Assembly: GCA_900548505.1 (NCBI GenBank)
Contig: URKI01000001.1
Coordinates: forward strand, 1-64,000
DNA length: 64,000 nt
Direction: 5' to 3'
Source of the DNA: an uncultured Oscillibacter sp.
GTDB taxonomy: Bacteria; Bacillota; Clostridia; Oscillospirales; Oscillospiraceae
Positions 1 to 7,660 of this stretch are shown piece after piece. Each line of letters starts with the position of its first letter. The first letter of the stretch is position 1. Made by a program: the position numbers and the translations under genes. Under the pieces are notes generated by a model that did no database searches, was not told where the DNA came from, and saw only the letters and a program-made list of their open reading frames with translations.

Positions 1-48
1 CGAGATAGGCTCCGGTCTCGTGGGCTCGGAGATGTGTATAAGAGACAG
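1..48 (+). other. Sequencing adapter left on the contig end (not genomic)
   Basis: Bases 15-48 match the 34-base Illumina Nextera Read 2 transposase adapter, ending in the mosaic end AGATGTGTATAAGAGACAG at 30-48. Bases 1-6 (CGAGAT) fit the end of the P7 oligo and 7-14 (AGGCTCCG) occupy the 8-base i7 index position. Genomic sequence therefore starts at 49. Any reading frame that begins inside this stretch has an artificial N-terminus. Confidence 0.97.
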
Positions 49-378
49 GTGTGCCACGAGCAGCGCAGCTTCTCCGCCACCATGGGCACCGGCCAGCTGG
101 TCTACGGTCTGGCTGCCGTCATCATCGGCGTGTCCCTCATGAACTTCTATGCCGCCGGACCCGGCCGGCTCCTGCGGGGCAAGCCGGTGCTGCGGCTGCT
201 GGCATCCCCTCAGGGCACCACTGCCGTGGTGCTGGGCAGCATCCTCTACAAGCTGTGCATCCAGGCGGCGCTGAACGCAGGCCTGCCTGCCAACATGATG
301 AAGCTGGCCACCGCCGTGCTGTTTTTGCTGGTGCTGGTGGTTTCCGGCCGGAAAGGAGAGGCGATCATCCATGCTTGA
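49..378 (+). CDS. ABC transporter permease, C-terminal fragment
   Basis: The last 109 residues of an integral membrane permease, cut off by the contig end. Two or three hydrophobic segments are visible (around the GLAAVIIGVSLM and KLATAVLFLLVLVV stretches), separated by a loop with a small amphipathic part. The C-terminus overlaps the following ATPase gene by 8 bases, so the two are translationally coupled. The pairing with a PhnC/COG1101-like ATPase fits the permease family of tryptophan/tyrosine-type ABC importers (TrpXYZ-like), whose binding protein would lie upstream outside the contig. The assignment to that family is inference from the partner and C-terminal pattern. The five residues that could be read before base 49 come from adapter and are not part of the protein. 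Confidence 0.8.
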   Translation: MCHEQRSFSATMGTGQLVYGLAAVIIGVSLMNFYAAGPGRLLRGKPVLRLLASPQGTTAVVLGSILYKLCIQAALNAGLPANMMKLATAVLFLLVLVVSGRKGEAIIHA

Positions 379-1147
379 GATCCGGGACATCACCAAGGTC
401 TACAACCCCGGCACCGTGGCCGAGCAGCGGCTGTTCGACCATTTTTCCCTGACGGTGGAGACCGGGCAGTTCGTCACCATCGTAGGCGGCAACGGCAGCG
501 GCAAGACCTCCCTTTTAAACATTCTCTGCGGCTCCATCCCCATGGACGGCGGCGACGTGCTCATCGACGGCAAAAGCGTGCGCCGGCTCAAGGACTACCG
601 CCGCTACGCCGACATGGGCCGGGTGTATCAGAACCCCTCCGCCGGCACCTGCCCCAACCTGACCATGCTGGAAAACCTGTCCCTGGCGGACAACAAGGGC
701 AAACCCTTCGGCCTTGGCTGGGGTGTGAACCGCCGCCGGGCGGACGCCTACCGGGAGCAGCTCCGGGAACTGGGCCTGGGGCTGGAGGATAAGCTGGACG
801 TGAAAATGGGCGCCCTCTCCGGCGGTCAGCGGCAGGCAGTCTCCCTGCTGATGGCCACCATGACGCCTCTGCGTTTTTTGATCCTGGATGAGCACACCGC
901 CGCCCTGGACCCCAAGACCGCCGAGGTCATCATGGCCCTGACGGACAAGATCGTCCGGCAAAAGCAGCTCACCGCCATGATGGTGACCCACAACCTGCGC
1001 CACGCCGCCCAGTACGGCGACCGTATCCTGATGATGCAGCGGGGCAAGATCGTGCTGGACCGCTGCGGCGCGGAAAAGAAAGCCACCGGCATGGAAGAGC
1101 TTCTCTCCCTCTTCAACCGCTATTCCCTGGAAGAGCCGGGCACCTGA
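371..1147 (+). CDS. ABC transporter ATP-binding protein (COG1101-like)
   Basis: A 258-residue cytoplasmic ATPase that would energise the permease encoded just upstream. Walker A is GGNGSGKT (residues 39-46), the ABC signature is LSGGQ (149-153), Walker B is LILDEH (170-175) and the H-loop is in MMVTHNLRHA. The DEH instead of DEP after Walker B and the NPSAGTCPNLTM stretch after the Q-loop resemble the COG1101 group found with BMP/Trp-type importers. The start ATG lies inside the permease gene, 8 bases before its end. Substrate cannot be told from this gene alone; an aromatic or other small organic solute is the family expectation. Confidence 0.9.
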   Translation: MLEIRDITKVYNPGTVAEQRLFDHFSLTVETGQFVTIVGGNGSGKTSLLNILCGSIPMDGGDVLIDGKSVRRLKDYRRYADMGRVYQNPSAGTCPNLTMLENLSLADNKGKPFGLGWGVNRRRADAYREQLRELGLGLEDKLDVKMGALSGGQRQAVSLLMATMTPLRFLILDEHTAALDPKTAEVIMALTDKIVRQKQLTAMMVTHNLRHAAQYGDRILMMQRGKIVLDRCGAEKKATGMEELLSLFNRYSLEEPGT

Positions 1148-1175
1148 GCGCAAACACTTTCTTTTTTTACACCAC

Positions 1176-1201
1176 GGCCCGCGGCGCATGTGCCGCGGGC
1201 C
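1176..1201. repeat. Perfect GC-rich hairpin downstream of the ABC ATPase gene
   Basis: A 10-bp perfect inverted repeat (GGCCCGCGGC / GCCGCGGGCC) around a 6-base loop. It has no T tract after it on either strand; the T-rich run lies before it on the plus strand. It may help end or stabilise the ABC operon transcript but is not a standard intrinsic terminator. Confidence 0.6.
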
Positions 1202-1313
1202 ATTGCTGTCCGTATTTCGGTCGATGTATCCAGCGGATCTTACAAGTATGCACCATCGCCGACAAAACCGGGACCGTGCTTTCCCGCCCCAGCCGGATGC
1301 CTTTCCGCAACAC

Positions 1314-1355
1314 AAAAAGCCAGGCGCCCCGCAAATGCGGAGCGCCTGGCTTTTT
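1314..1355. terminator. Bidirectional intrinsic terminator
   Basis: Hairpin with arms GCCAGGCGC and GCGCCTGGC plus a second CCGC/GCGG block around an AAAT loop, flanked by A5 on the left and T5 on the right. It can stop transcription of the symporter gene from the right and of the ABC genes from the left. Confidence 0.9.
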
Positions 1356-1384
1356 CATATCCGGGGAGAGTGATGGATAGACGA

Positions 1385-2593
1385 TCAGACCGCAGCCTTG
1401 TCCTTCTTCTTGCCGGTGATAGCGTCCATGAACACAGCGATAGCGCCGTCGCCAGTGACGTTGCAGGCAGTGCCGAAGGAGTCCTGAGCGATGTACAGAG
1501 CGATCATCAGGCCCTGCATGGTCTCGTCAAAGCCCAGCATGGACTGCAGGATGCCCAGAGCAGCCATAACAGCGCCGCCGGGGACGCCGGGGGCAGCAAC
1601 CATGGTCACGCCCAGCATCAGGATGAAGGGGAACATCTTGCCGAAGGTGACGGGCTGGCCCATCATCATCATGACAGCGATGGAGCAGCTGGTCAGAGTG
1701 ATGGTAGAGCCGGACAGGTGAATGGTAGCGCACAGGGGGCACACGAACTCAGCGATAGCATCGGACACGCCGTTCTTCTTGGTGCACTCCACGGTCACGG
1801 GGATGGTGGCAGCGGAGGACTGAGTGCCGATAGCGGTGGTGTAAGCGGGGATCATGTTCTTGATGAGGCCGAAGGGATTCTTCTTGGCAGCGGTACCGGC
1901 AACGGTGTACTGGAACAGAAGGATCACAACGTGCAGCACCAGGATCACGGCGAACACCTTCACGAAGGAGGTCATCAGCTCCATGATGGTGCCGGCATAG
2001 GTCAGCTTGGCGAAGATGCCGTACACGTGGATGGGCAGCAGGGGGATCACGACGCTGGCCACCAGCTTGGTGATGATGGCGGCGAAGTCATCGATGGCAA
2101 CCTTCAGGGTCTTGTCCTTGACCAGAGTCAGGCCCAGGCCCAGGATGAAGGAGATCAGCAGGGCTTCCATAACGCCCATGATGGGAGGCATCTCGATGGT
2201 GAACAGGCCGCTGAGGGCGGTCTCTTCAGCGTTCTGGGCATCGGCCATGAACATGTCGGCGTGCACCAGGCTGGGGAACAGAGCCATATCCACAGCAAAC
2301 GCCAGAGAACCAGCGATAACGGTGGACAGATAGGCCACACCGGTGGTCTGGGCCAGGGTCTTGCCGGCGCCTTCGCCCAGGTCAGCGATACCAGGAATGA
2401 CGAAGCCAATGATGATCAGGGGAATGCAGAAGTTCAGGAAGTTGCCGAAGATGCTGTTGTAGGTTGCGCCGATCTGGATGATCAGCTCACCGGCATCGCC
2501 CATGCTCTGGCAGACCGTACCGACGATCAGGCCCAGGACAATAGCAATGACCAGCTTGGGCAGCAGGCCCAACTTTTTCTTTTGCTTTTCCAT
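1385..2593 (-). CDS. Dicarboxylate/amino acid:cation symporter family protein, probably neutral amino acid (Ser/Thr) importer
   Basis: A 402-residue, highly hydrophobic SDF/GltP-family secondary transporter. The serine-rich hairpin SSAATIP and the TM8 signature CNVTGDGA are present. Aligning TM8 with the archaeal GltPh signature keeps the amine-binding Asp (394), Asn401 and Asp405, but the side-chain-carboxylate-binding Arg397 is Gly (DSFGTACNVTGD). The TM7 NMDG motif reads HLSG. Loss of the Arg argues against glutamate or aspartate and for a small neutral amino acid. The gene is 69 bases downstream of threonine ammonia-lyase on the same strand, which supports serine/threonine uptake; that substrate is inference. 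Confidence 0.85.
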   Translation of the reverse strand: MEKQKKKLGLLPKLVIAIVLGLIVGTVCQSMGDAGELIIQIGATYNSIFGNFLNFCIPLIIIGFVIPGIADLGEGAGKTLAQTTGVAYLSTVIAGSLAFAVDMALFPSLVHADMFMADAQNAEETALSGLFTIEMPPIMGVMEALLISFILGLGLTLVKDKTLKVAIDDFAAIITKLVASVVIPLLPIHVYGIFAKLTYAGTIMELMTSFVKVFAVILVLHVVILLFQYTVAGTAAKKNPFGLIKNMIPAYTTAIGTQSSAATIPVTVECTKKNGVSDAIAEFVCPLCATIHLSGSTITLTSCSIAVMMMMGQPVTFGKMFPFILMLGVTMVAAPGVPGGAVMAALGILQSMLGFDETMQGLMIALYIAQDSFGTACNVTGDGAIAVFMDAITGKKKDKAAV

Positions 2594-2602
2594 TGTTGTT
2601 TC

Positions 2603-2640
2603 GATCTCCGGGCTCCTACTCCGGAGATCCCCCTCCTTTT
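2603..2640 (-). promoter_or_regulatory. Hairpin covering the symporter ribosome binding site, with a second strong SD upstream
   Basis: Between the lyase and symporter genes (read on the minus strand) a strong AAAGGAGG sits about 40 bases before the symporter ATG. A 9-bp stem (GATCTCCGG / CCGGAGATC) follows, whose 3' arm contains the only nearer SD (GGAG). Folding hides the near SD. It also brings the far SD within about 12 bases of the ATG if the hairpin is looped out. Confidence 0.5.
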
Positions 2641-2662
2641 ATTTTTTATTAATTGCCGGCTT

Positions 2663-3853
2663 TTAACCCAGCAAAGAATAACCCTTTTCCTGCAGCGCGG
2701 CCTTGATCTCCTCCACGTGAGCCTCGTTGCGGGTCTCCAGCACCATGGTCACAAGGCAGGCACCCACGTCGGAGTCCTTGGCCTCGCGCTCGTGGTTGAC
2801 GCTGAGGATGTTGGCGCCGCAGCCGGACACCACCTGCAGAACCTGGATCAGGCTGCCGGGCTTATCCACCACCTTGGTGGTGATCTCAGCGATACGGCCG
2901 GACTTGGTCAGGCCCTTGGTGATGATACGGGAGAGCGTGGTCACGTCCACGTTGCCGCCGGAGACGACGCACACGGTCTTCTTCTCGGAGATGTCCACCT
3001 TGCCGAACATGCAGGCAGCCACGGTGGTGGCGCCGGCGCCCTCGGCCACGGTCTTCTGGCCTTCCATCAGAGCCAGGATAGCGGCAGCGATCTCGTCCTC
3101 GGTGACGGTGACGATCTCGTCCACGTACTTCTGGCACATCTCGAAGGTCATGTTGCCGGGAGTCAGCACGTGGATGCCGTCGGCCAGGGTGTCGCCGTCG
3201 GGCACAGTGGTGATCTTGCCAGCCTTGCAGGACTCATACATGGAAGGCACGGTAGCAGCCTGAACGCCGATGACCTTGCAGGAGGGCTTCAGGCTCTTGA
3301 TAGCCAGAGCGATGCCGCTGATGAGGCCGCCGCCGCCGATGGGGCAGACAACCTGCTCCACCTCGGGCAACTGCTCGAGGATCTCCAGGCCGATGGTGCC
3401 CTGGCCAGCCATAACATAGGGATCGTTGAAGGGATGAGCGAAGGTGTAGCCATGCTCCTTGGCCAGACGGTCAGCCTCGCGGGCAGCGTCGTCATACACG
3501 CCGGGGACCAGCACGACCTCAGCGCCGTACTTCTTGGTGGCCTCCACCTTGCTGATGGGGGCGCCGGCGGGCATGCAGATGATGGACTTGATGCCCAGCT
3601 TGGTAGCAGAGAGGGCGATGCCCTGGGCGTGGTTGCCGGCAGAGCAGGCGATGACGCCCTTGGCCGCCTCTTCCGGCGTCAGGGAGCGGATCTTGTTGTA
3701 GGCGCCGCGGATCTTGAAGGCGCCGGTGAGCTGCAGGTTCTCCGCCTTGATGTACAGGTTGTCAGCGATCTTGGACGCGGCATCCAGAGGAGTTCTGCGG
3801 GCGATGCCCTTGAGTGCCTTCTGGGCGTCCTGGATCATTTCCAATGTGAGCAT
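2663..3853 (-). CDS. ilvA: Threonine ammonia-lyase with C-terminal ACT domain
   Basis: A 396-residue PLP enzyme that deaminates threonine (and usually serine) to 2-oxobutyrate (pyruvate) and ammonia in the cytoplasm. The PLP lysine is in TGAFKIRGA (Lys47) and the phosphate-binding loop is PIGGGGLISG. The last ~80 residues form one ACT domain (from roughly residue 320), as in the single-ACT TdcB/IlvA group. I place the start at 3853 because GGGAGGT lies 7 bases before it; a longer frame to 3913 has no such site. Position upstream of an amino-acid symporter suggests threonine/serine catabolism, but a role in isoleucine synthesis is not excluded. Confidence 0.93.
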   Translation of the reverse strand: MLTLEMIQDAQKALKGIARRTPLDAASKIADNLYIKAENLQLTGAFKIRGAYNKIRSLTPEEAAKGVIACSAGNHAQGIALSATKLGIKSIICMPAGAPISKVEATKKYGAEVVLVPGVYDDAAREADRLAKEHGYTFAHPFNDPYVMAGQGTIGLEILEQLPEVEQVVCPIGGGGLISGIALAIKSLKPSCKVIGVQAATVPSMYESCKAGKITTVPDGDTLADGIHVLTPGNMTFEMCQKYVDEIVTVTEDEIAAAILALMEGQKTVAEGAGATTVAACMFGKVDISEKKTVCVVSGGNVDVTTLSRIITKGLTKSGRIAEITTKVVDKPGSLIQVLQVVSGCGANILSVNHEREAKDSDVGACLVTMVLETRNEAHVEEIKAALQEKGYSLLG

Positions 3854-4163
3854 GAAAATAACCTCCCAATCATTTTTGCTTTTCAGCCTTTTCAACAATT
3901 CTTCCACGATCAAGAGCGGATGCAGTTGGTCAATTCAAGAAGATTGTCCTCGAATGAAAGACAAATTCTTTTTTCTTTGTTTTTCATTTTCTGCTAACAT
4001 TATATAATCTGTATCCTGCAAATACAATGCACAATTCTTCCAATTGTTTTTTAGGGAAATACTACCTTTTGACGAAGTGTCTCTATATCGGAAACAGTTG
4101 CGCACAAAGTGTAGGCAGCGAGCAAAAAAAGCGGCATTTTTTTGACATGCTCGCCGGGAAAAA
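3854..4163. other. Intergenic region upstream of ilvA
   Basis: An AT-rich 310-base gap. It holds the ilvA promoter (3999-4027, minus) and a roughly 140-base 5' leader without a recognisable riboswitch. Near 4118-4153 a weak inverted repeat (GCGAGC/GCTCGC) with A and T runs in the loop could end the VWA transcript, but the loop is too long to call a terminator. Confidence 0.5.
3999..4027 (-). promoter_or_regulatory. Promoter of ilvA-symporter operon
   Basis: On the minus strand TTGTAT, a 17-base spacer and a perfect TATAAT, about 145 bases upstream of the ilvA start. Confidence 0.75.
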
Positions 4164-5363
4164 TCACCGTTTTTGCATCAATCGGCGCATTCCGGCCGCC
4201 AGTCCTTCCGCTGTCAGTTCGTACATGGGAAACACTTTGCTCAGGTCCCAGTGGGTCTGGCTCCAGTAATCCCGTCGCTGGGGCATGGGGTTCGGGTTGA
4301 GCCAGATGAGATGGGGGAACTGGTTTTTCAGACGCTCCAGGCAGCAAATGCCCGACGGCCCGTAGGACCGGCTGCCCCAGTCGTACATGGGCTCCGTCAG
4401 CTCATAGGGATGCATGGCGGCGTCTCCCACCAGAATGAGCTTGTAGCTGCTGTCATAATTGCGCAGCACCCAGTCCAGCGATACCGCTCCGCCCCCGCCC
4501 CACTGGAGGGAGGGCTCCAGATAGAGCTTGTCATAGACGCAGTTATGGAAGTAGTAGACGTGCAGCTCCTTGAAGTGGTTGGACCGGGTGGCCGCCCGGA
4601 ACAGGGCGCCGCACAATCCGGCGTAATACTCCATGGAGCCGCCGGAGTCCATCATCAGCAGCACCTTCACCGCGTTTTTCCGGGGCCTGCGGTAACGGAT
4701 GGACAGCGTGCCGCCGTGGTCGCAGGTATCGTGGATGGTGCCGTCCACGTCCACCTCCGGCTCCCCGTCCGACTGGAAGGACATCTGCCGCAGCAGGCGG
4801 AACGCCGTCTGGAAGCGGCTGACATCCAGTGTGGCGTCCCCCCGGAAGTCCCGGAACCGGCGCTCCCCCGCCACGGATACCGCCGTGCGGTGCCGGCTCT
4901 CTCCGCCGATGCGGATGCCGCCGGGATGTACGCCGCTGTTGCCGAAGGGGGAGCGGCCCTGGGTGCCCACCCAGTAGTTTCCGCCGTTGTGCTCCTCCGT
5001 CTGCTCCTTCAATCGCTCTTGGAGCCGTGCCATCAGCTGCTCCAGCGTCTCGTCCGGCACGCCCTGGCGCCGCAGGTCGGCAATGGTGCGGCCCAGGTCC
5101 TCCGACGGGTGGGCCAGCCACTCCAGCAGCTCCGGGGGAAGCTCCCCGTCCCAGGGCACATCCCGGAAAAACTCCAGAAACACCCGGTCGAACCGGTCAT
5201 AGTCCGCCTCATCCTTCACCAGCACCATGCGGCAAAGCTGATAGAACCCTGTCAGGGATGAGTGATGCAGCCCCCGCTCCAGGGCCTCCAGCAGCGTCAG
5301 CCACTCTCCCAGGGACACATCCAGTCCCCGGGCGCGCAGCAGGTAAAAAAACTCCGCGAACAT
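4164..5363 (-). CDS. VWA domain protein, CoxE-like
   Basis: A 399-residue cytoplasmic protein of the CoxE/MoxR-associated VWA group. The C-terminal half is a von Willebrand A fold with the metal-site segment MMDSGGSM (residues 237-244), in which the first serine of DxSxS is Gly. The N-terminal half is helical. Its start lies 3 bases after the stop of the MoxR ATPase, so the pair is co-expressed. In characterised systems such pairs act as AAA+ chaperones that insert metal or remodel a client enzyme. No client (for example a CO dehydrogenase or molybdoenzyme) is visible nearby, so the target is unknown. Confidence 0.88.
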   Translation of the reverse strand: MFAEFFYLLRARGLDVSLGEWLTLLEALERGLHHSSLTGFYQLCRMVLVKDEADYDRFDRVFLEFFRDVPWDGELPPELLEWLAHPSEDLGRTIADLRRQGVPDETLEQLMARLQERLKEQTEEHNGGNYWVGTQGRSPFGNSGVHPGGIRIGGESRHRTAVSVAGERRFRDFRGDATLDVSRFQTAFRLLRQMSFQSDGEPEVDVDGTIHDTCDHGGTLSIRYRRPRKNAVKVLLMMDSGGSMEYYAGLCGALFRAATRSNHFKELHVYYFHNCVYDKLYLEPSLQWGGGGAVSLDWVLRNYDSSYKLILVGDAAMHPYELTEPMYDWGSRSYGPSGICCLERLKNQFPHLIWLNPNPMPQRRDYWSQTHWDLSKVFPMYELTAEGLAAGMRRLMQKR

Positions 5364-5366
5364 CGC

Positions 5367-6179
5367 TCACCCCAGCGCCTTGCGCAGCGTCCGCAGATCC
5401 TTGTCCTTTTTCACCAGCACACCGGCAAAGGGGATCTCCCGGGCGATGCGCTCCGGCGCCACGCCGCCGGCCGCCAGGGCCCGCAGCCAGTCCACCAGCT
5501 CAGAGGTGCTGGGCCGCTTTTCGATGTCCCGCAGGCCCCGCACCCAGTAAAAGGCCTCCAGGGCCTGGGTCAGCAGGTTCTGCTCCAGGTCGCCGAAGTG
5601 GACACGGACGATCTGCTCCATCTGGGCGCGGTCGGGGAACTCGATATAGTGGAACACGCAGCGGCGCAAAAATGCGTCGGGCAGCTCCTTTTCGGCGTTG
5701 GAGGTGATGATGACCACCGGCCGCTGCCGAGCCCGCACGGTCTCCCCGGTCTCGGGGATGTAGAACTCCATCCGGTCCAGCTCCCACAAAAGGTCATTGG
5801 GAAATTCCAGGTCGGCCTTGTCGATCTCGTCGATGAGCAGCACCACCCGCTTCTCCGAGCGGAACGCCTCGCCCAGCTTGCCCAGCTTGATATAGCGGGC
5901 GATGTCGTCCACGCCGCCGGTGCCGAACTGGCTGTCGTAGAGCCGCTGCACCACGTCATAGACATACAGTCCGTCCTGGGCCTTGGTGGTGGACTTCACG
6001 TTCCACACCAGCAGCTCCTCTCCCAGCGCGTCCGCCACCGCCTGGGCCAGCAGCGTCTTGCCCGTGCCCGGCTCGCCCTTGATGAGCAGGGGCTTTTCCA
6101 GCGTGATGGCCACGTTCACGGCGCTCATCAGCTCCGCCGATGCCACATACTGCCCCGTACCTGTAAAGAAATGTTCCAT
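5367..6179 (-). CDS. MoxR-family AAA+ ATPase
   Basis: A 270-residue AAA+ ATPase. Walker A is GEPGTGKT (35-42), Walker B is VVLLIDEID (112-120), sensor 1 is VVIITSNAEKELPDAFLRR and the arginine-finger region follows. It is first in a two-gene operon with the CoxE-like VWA protein, the usual arrangement for a MoxR chaperone and its adaptor. A good promoter lies about 50 bases upstream. The client protein is not identifiable from the neighbourhood. Confidence 0.92.
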   Translation of the reverse strand: MEHFFTGTGQYVASAELMSAVNVAITLEKPLLIKGEPGTGKTLLAQAVADALGEELLVWNVKSTTKAQDGLYVYDVVQRLYDSQFGTGGVDDIARYIKLGKLGEAFRSEKRVVLLIDEIDKADLEFPNDLLWELDRMEFYIPETGETVRARQRPVVIITSNAEKELPDAFLRRCVFHYIEFPDRAQMEQIVRVHFGDLEQNLLTQALEAFYWVRGLRDIEKRPSTSELVDWLRALAAGGVAPERIAREIPFAGVLVKKDKDLRTLRKALG

Positions 6180-6226
6180 GCTCGTTCCTCGCAGTCTCAG
6201 ATTCCGCCGCAGCGCGGCGCGGAAAA

Positions 6227-6255
6227 ATTATACCAGACATCCCGGCCCGTGACAA
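6227..6255 (-). promoter_or_regulatory. Promoter of the moxR-VWA operon
   Basis: Minus-strand TTGTCA, 17-base spacer, TATAAT, ending about 48 bases before the moxR start. Confidence 0.8.
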
Positions 6256-6292
6256 TCGCCCCCGTGAAACGTTACAGCATGCAACATATCCT

Positions 6293-6321
6293 TGTATCAC
6301 CCAGCAACATGACATGATACA
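6293..6321. repeat. Inverted repeat between moxR and the CoA-transferase gene
   Basis: TGTATCA and TGATACA separated by 15 bases in a divergent intergenic region. This is a possible operator for either side. No regulator is linked. Confidence 0.35.
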
Positions 6322-6448
6322 TTTTCCCCTGTGCTCCCCTCTTTCCCCCGGTTTTTTCCCTGTTTATAGTTGGCATATTTTTTGCTTTATTGTTTTGCAA
6401 AAGCTTTGGAACCAACTCGTGAATCGATTTTGAAAAGAGGTTACTGCA

Positions 6449-7648
6449 ATGGAAATGGAAAAAGGCTTGCTTGACGGCGTTGTGGTGCTGGATCTGACCC
6501 GCGTTCTGGCCGGACCCTACTGCGGCATGATCCTGGCGGATATGGGCGCCACGGTCATCAAGGTGGAAAATCCCAAGGGCGGCGACGACACCCGGAAAAT
6601 GGGCCCCTTCGTCAACGGCAACAGCGTCTATTACGCCAACTTCAACCGCAGCAAGATCGGCTGCACCCTGAACCTGAAGGACCCCGAGGCCAAGGAGATC
6701 TTCAAGGAGATGGTCAAGAAGGCGGACGTGGTCATCGAGAACTACCGCCCCGGCACCATGGAGAAGCTGGGCCTTGGGTACGATGTGCTCAAGGAGGTCA
6801 ATCCCGCCATCATCTACGGCGCCGTGTCCGGCTTCGGCCACACCGGCCCCTTCAGCAAGCGGGCCGGCTATGACATCGTGGGCCAGGCCATGGGCGGCCT
6901 CATGAGCACCACCGGCTGGCCCGGCGGACAGCCCACCCGTGTGGGTACCCCCATGGGCGACGTGCTGGGCGGACTGAACCTGGCCATCGGTGTGCTGGCC
7001 GCTCTGGTGAACCGGCAGAAGACGGGCCTGGGCGAAAAGGTGGACGTGGCTCTGGTGGACTCCGTGGTCTCCGCCATGGAGAACATCACCATGATCTATC
7101 AGGCCACCGGCCGCATCCCCCAGCGCATCGGCAACCGCTACGAGTCCACCTATCCCTATGACTCCTTCCCCGCCAAGGACGGCAACGTCATCATCGCCGC
7201 CGGCAACAACAAGCTCTTCGCCATTTTGTGCGACGTCATGGGTCAGCCGGAGCTGAAGGAGGACCCCCGCTTCCTGGAGGTCAAGGACCGCGTGGCCAAC
7301 CATGAGCCCCTGCGGGAGATCGTCTCCGCCTGGACCCAGAACTACACCATCGCCGAGATCGACCAGATGCTCAACGGCGCCGGCTGCCCTGCCAGCGCGG
7401 TGAACACCATCGACCGCATGGTGGTCGATCCCCAGATCGCCGGCGCCCGGGACATGTTCCCCGAGATCGACCAGCCCGGCATCGGCAAGCTGCACATCAC
7501 CGCCACCGCCCAGAAGCTCACCCGCACCAAGTCCTGCCCCCGCAAGGCCGCGCCCCTGCTGGGCGAGGACAACGCCGAGATCTTCGGCAAGATGCTGGGC
7601 TTTGACGAGGCACGCCTTGCCGAGCTGAAGGAAAAGGGCGTTATTTAA
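6449..7648 (+). CDS. Class III (CaiB/BaiF) CoA-transferase
   Basis: A 399-residue family III CoA-transferase, which moves CoA from one acyl-CoA to a free carboxylic acid. The catalytic Asp is expected at residue 171 in GTPMGDVLGG, and the N-terminal VLDLTRVLAGPYCGMILADMG block is typical. AGAGG lies 8 bases before the ATG. The next gene, 12 bases downstream, is an HMG-CoA-lyase-like aldolase. A two-step route is therefore plausible: activation of a 3-hydroxy-3-methyl-dicarboxylate to its CoA ester, then cleavage. Substrate is inferred from context only; class III enzymes are diverse. Confidence 0.9.
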   Translation: MEMEKGLLDGVVVLDLTRVLAGPYCGMILADMGATVIKVENPKGGDDTRKMGPFVNGNSVYYANFNRSKIGCTLNLKDPEAKEIFKEMVKKADVVIENYRPGTMEKLGLGYDVLKEVNPAIIYGAVSGFGHTGPFSKRAGYDIVGQAMGGLMSTTGWPGGQPTRVGTPMGDVLGGLNLAIGVLAALVNRQKTGLGEKVDVALVDSVVSAMENITMIYQATGRIPQRIGNRYESTYPYDSFPAKDGNVIIAAGNNKLFAILCDVMGQPELKEDPRFLEVKDRVANHEPLREIVSAWTQNYTIAEIDQMLNGAGCPASAVNTIDRMVVDPQIAGARDMFPEIDQPGIGKLHITATAQKLTRTKSCPRKAAPLLGEDNAEIFGKMLGFDEARLAELKEKGVI

Positions 7649-7660
7649 AGGAGGCGCAGC

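Noticed and set aside
34..48. N-terminus (MYKRQ) of an apparent 114-residue permease ORF
   Set aside because: These codons are adapter sequence; the real protein is truncated at base 49.
1190..3997. 935-residue plus-strand ORF
   Set aside because: It is the antisense shadow of the symporter and ilvA genes (His/Gly/Asp/Gln-rich composition, no domains).
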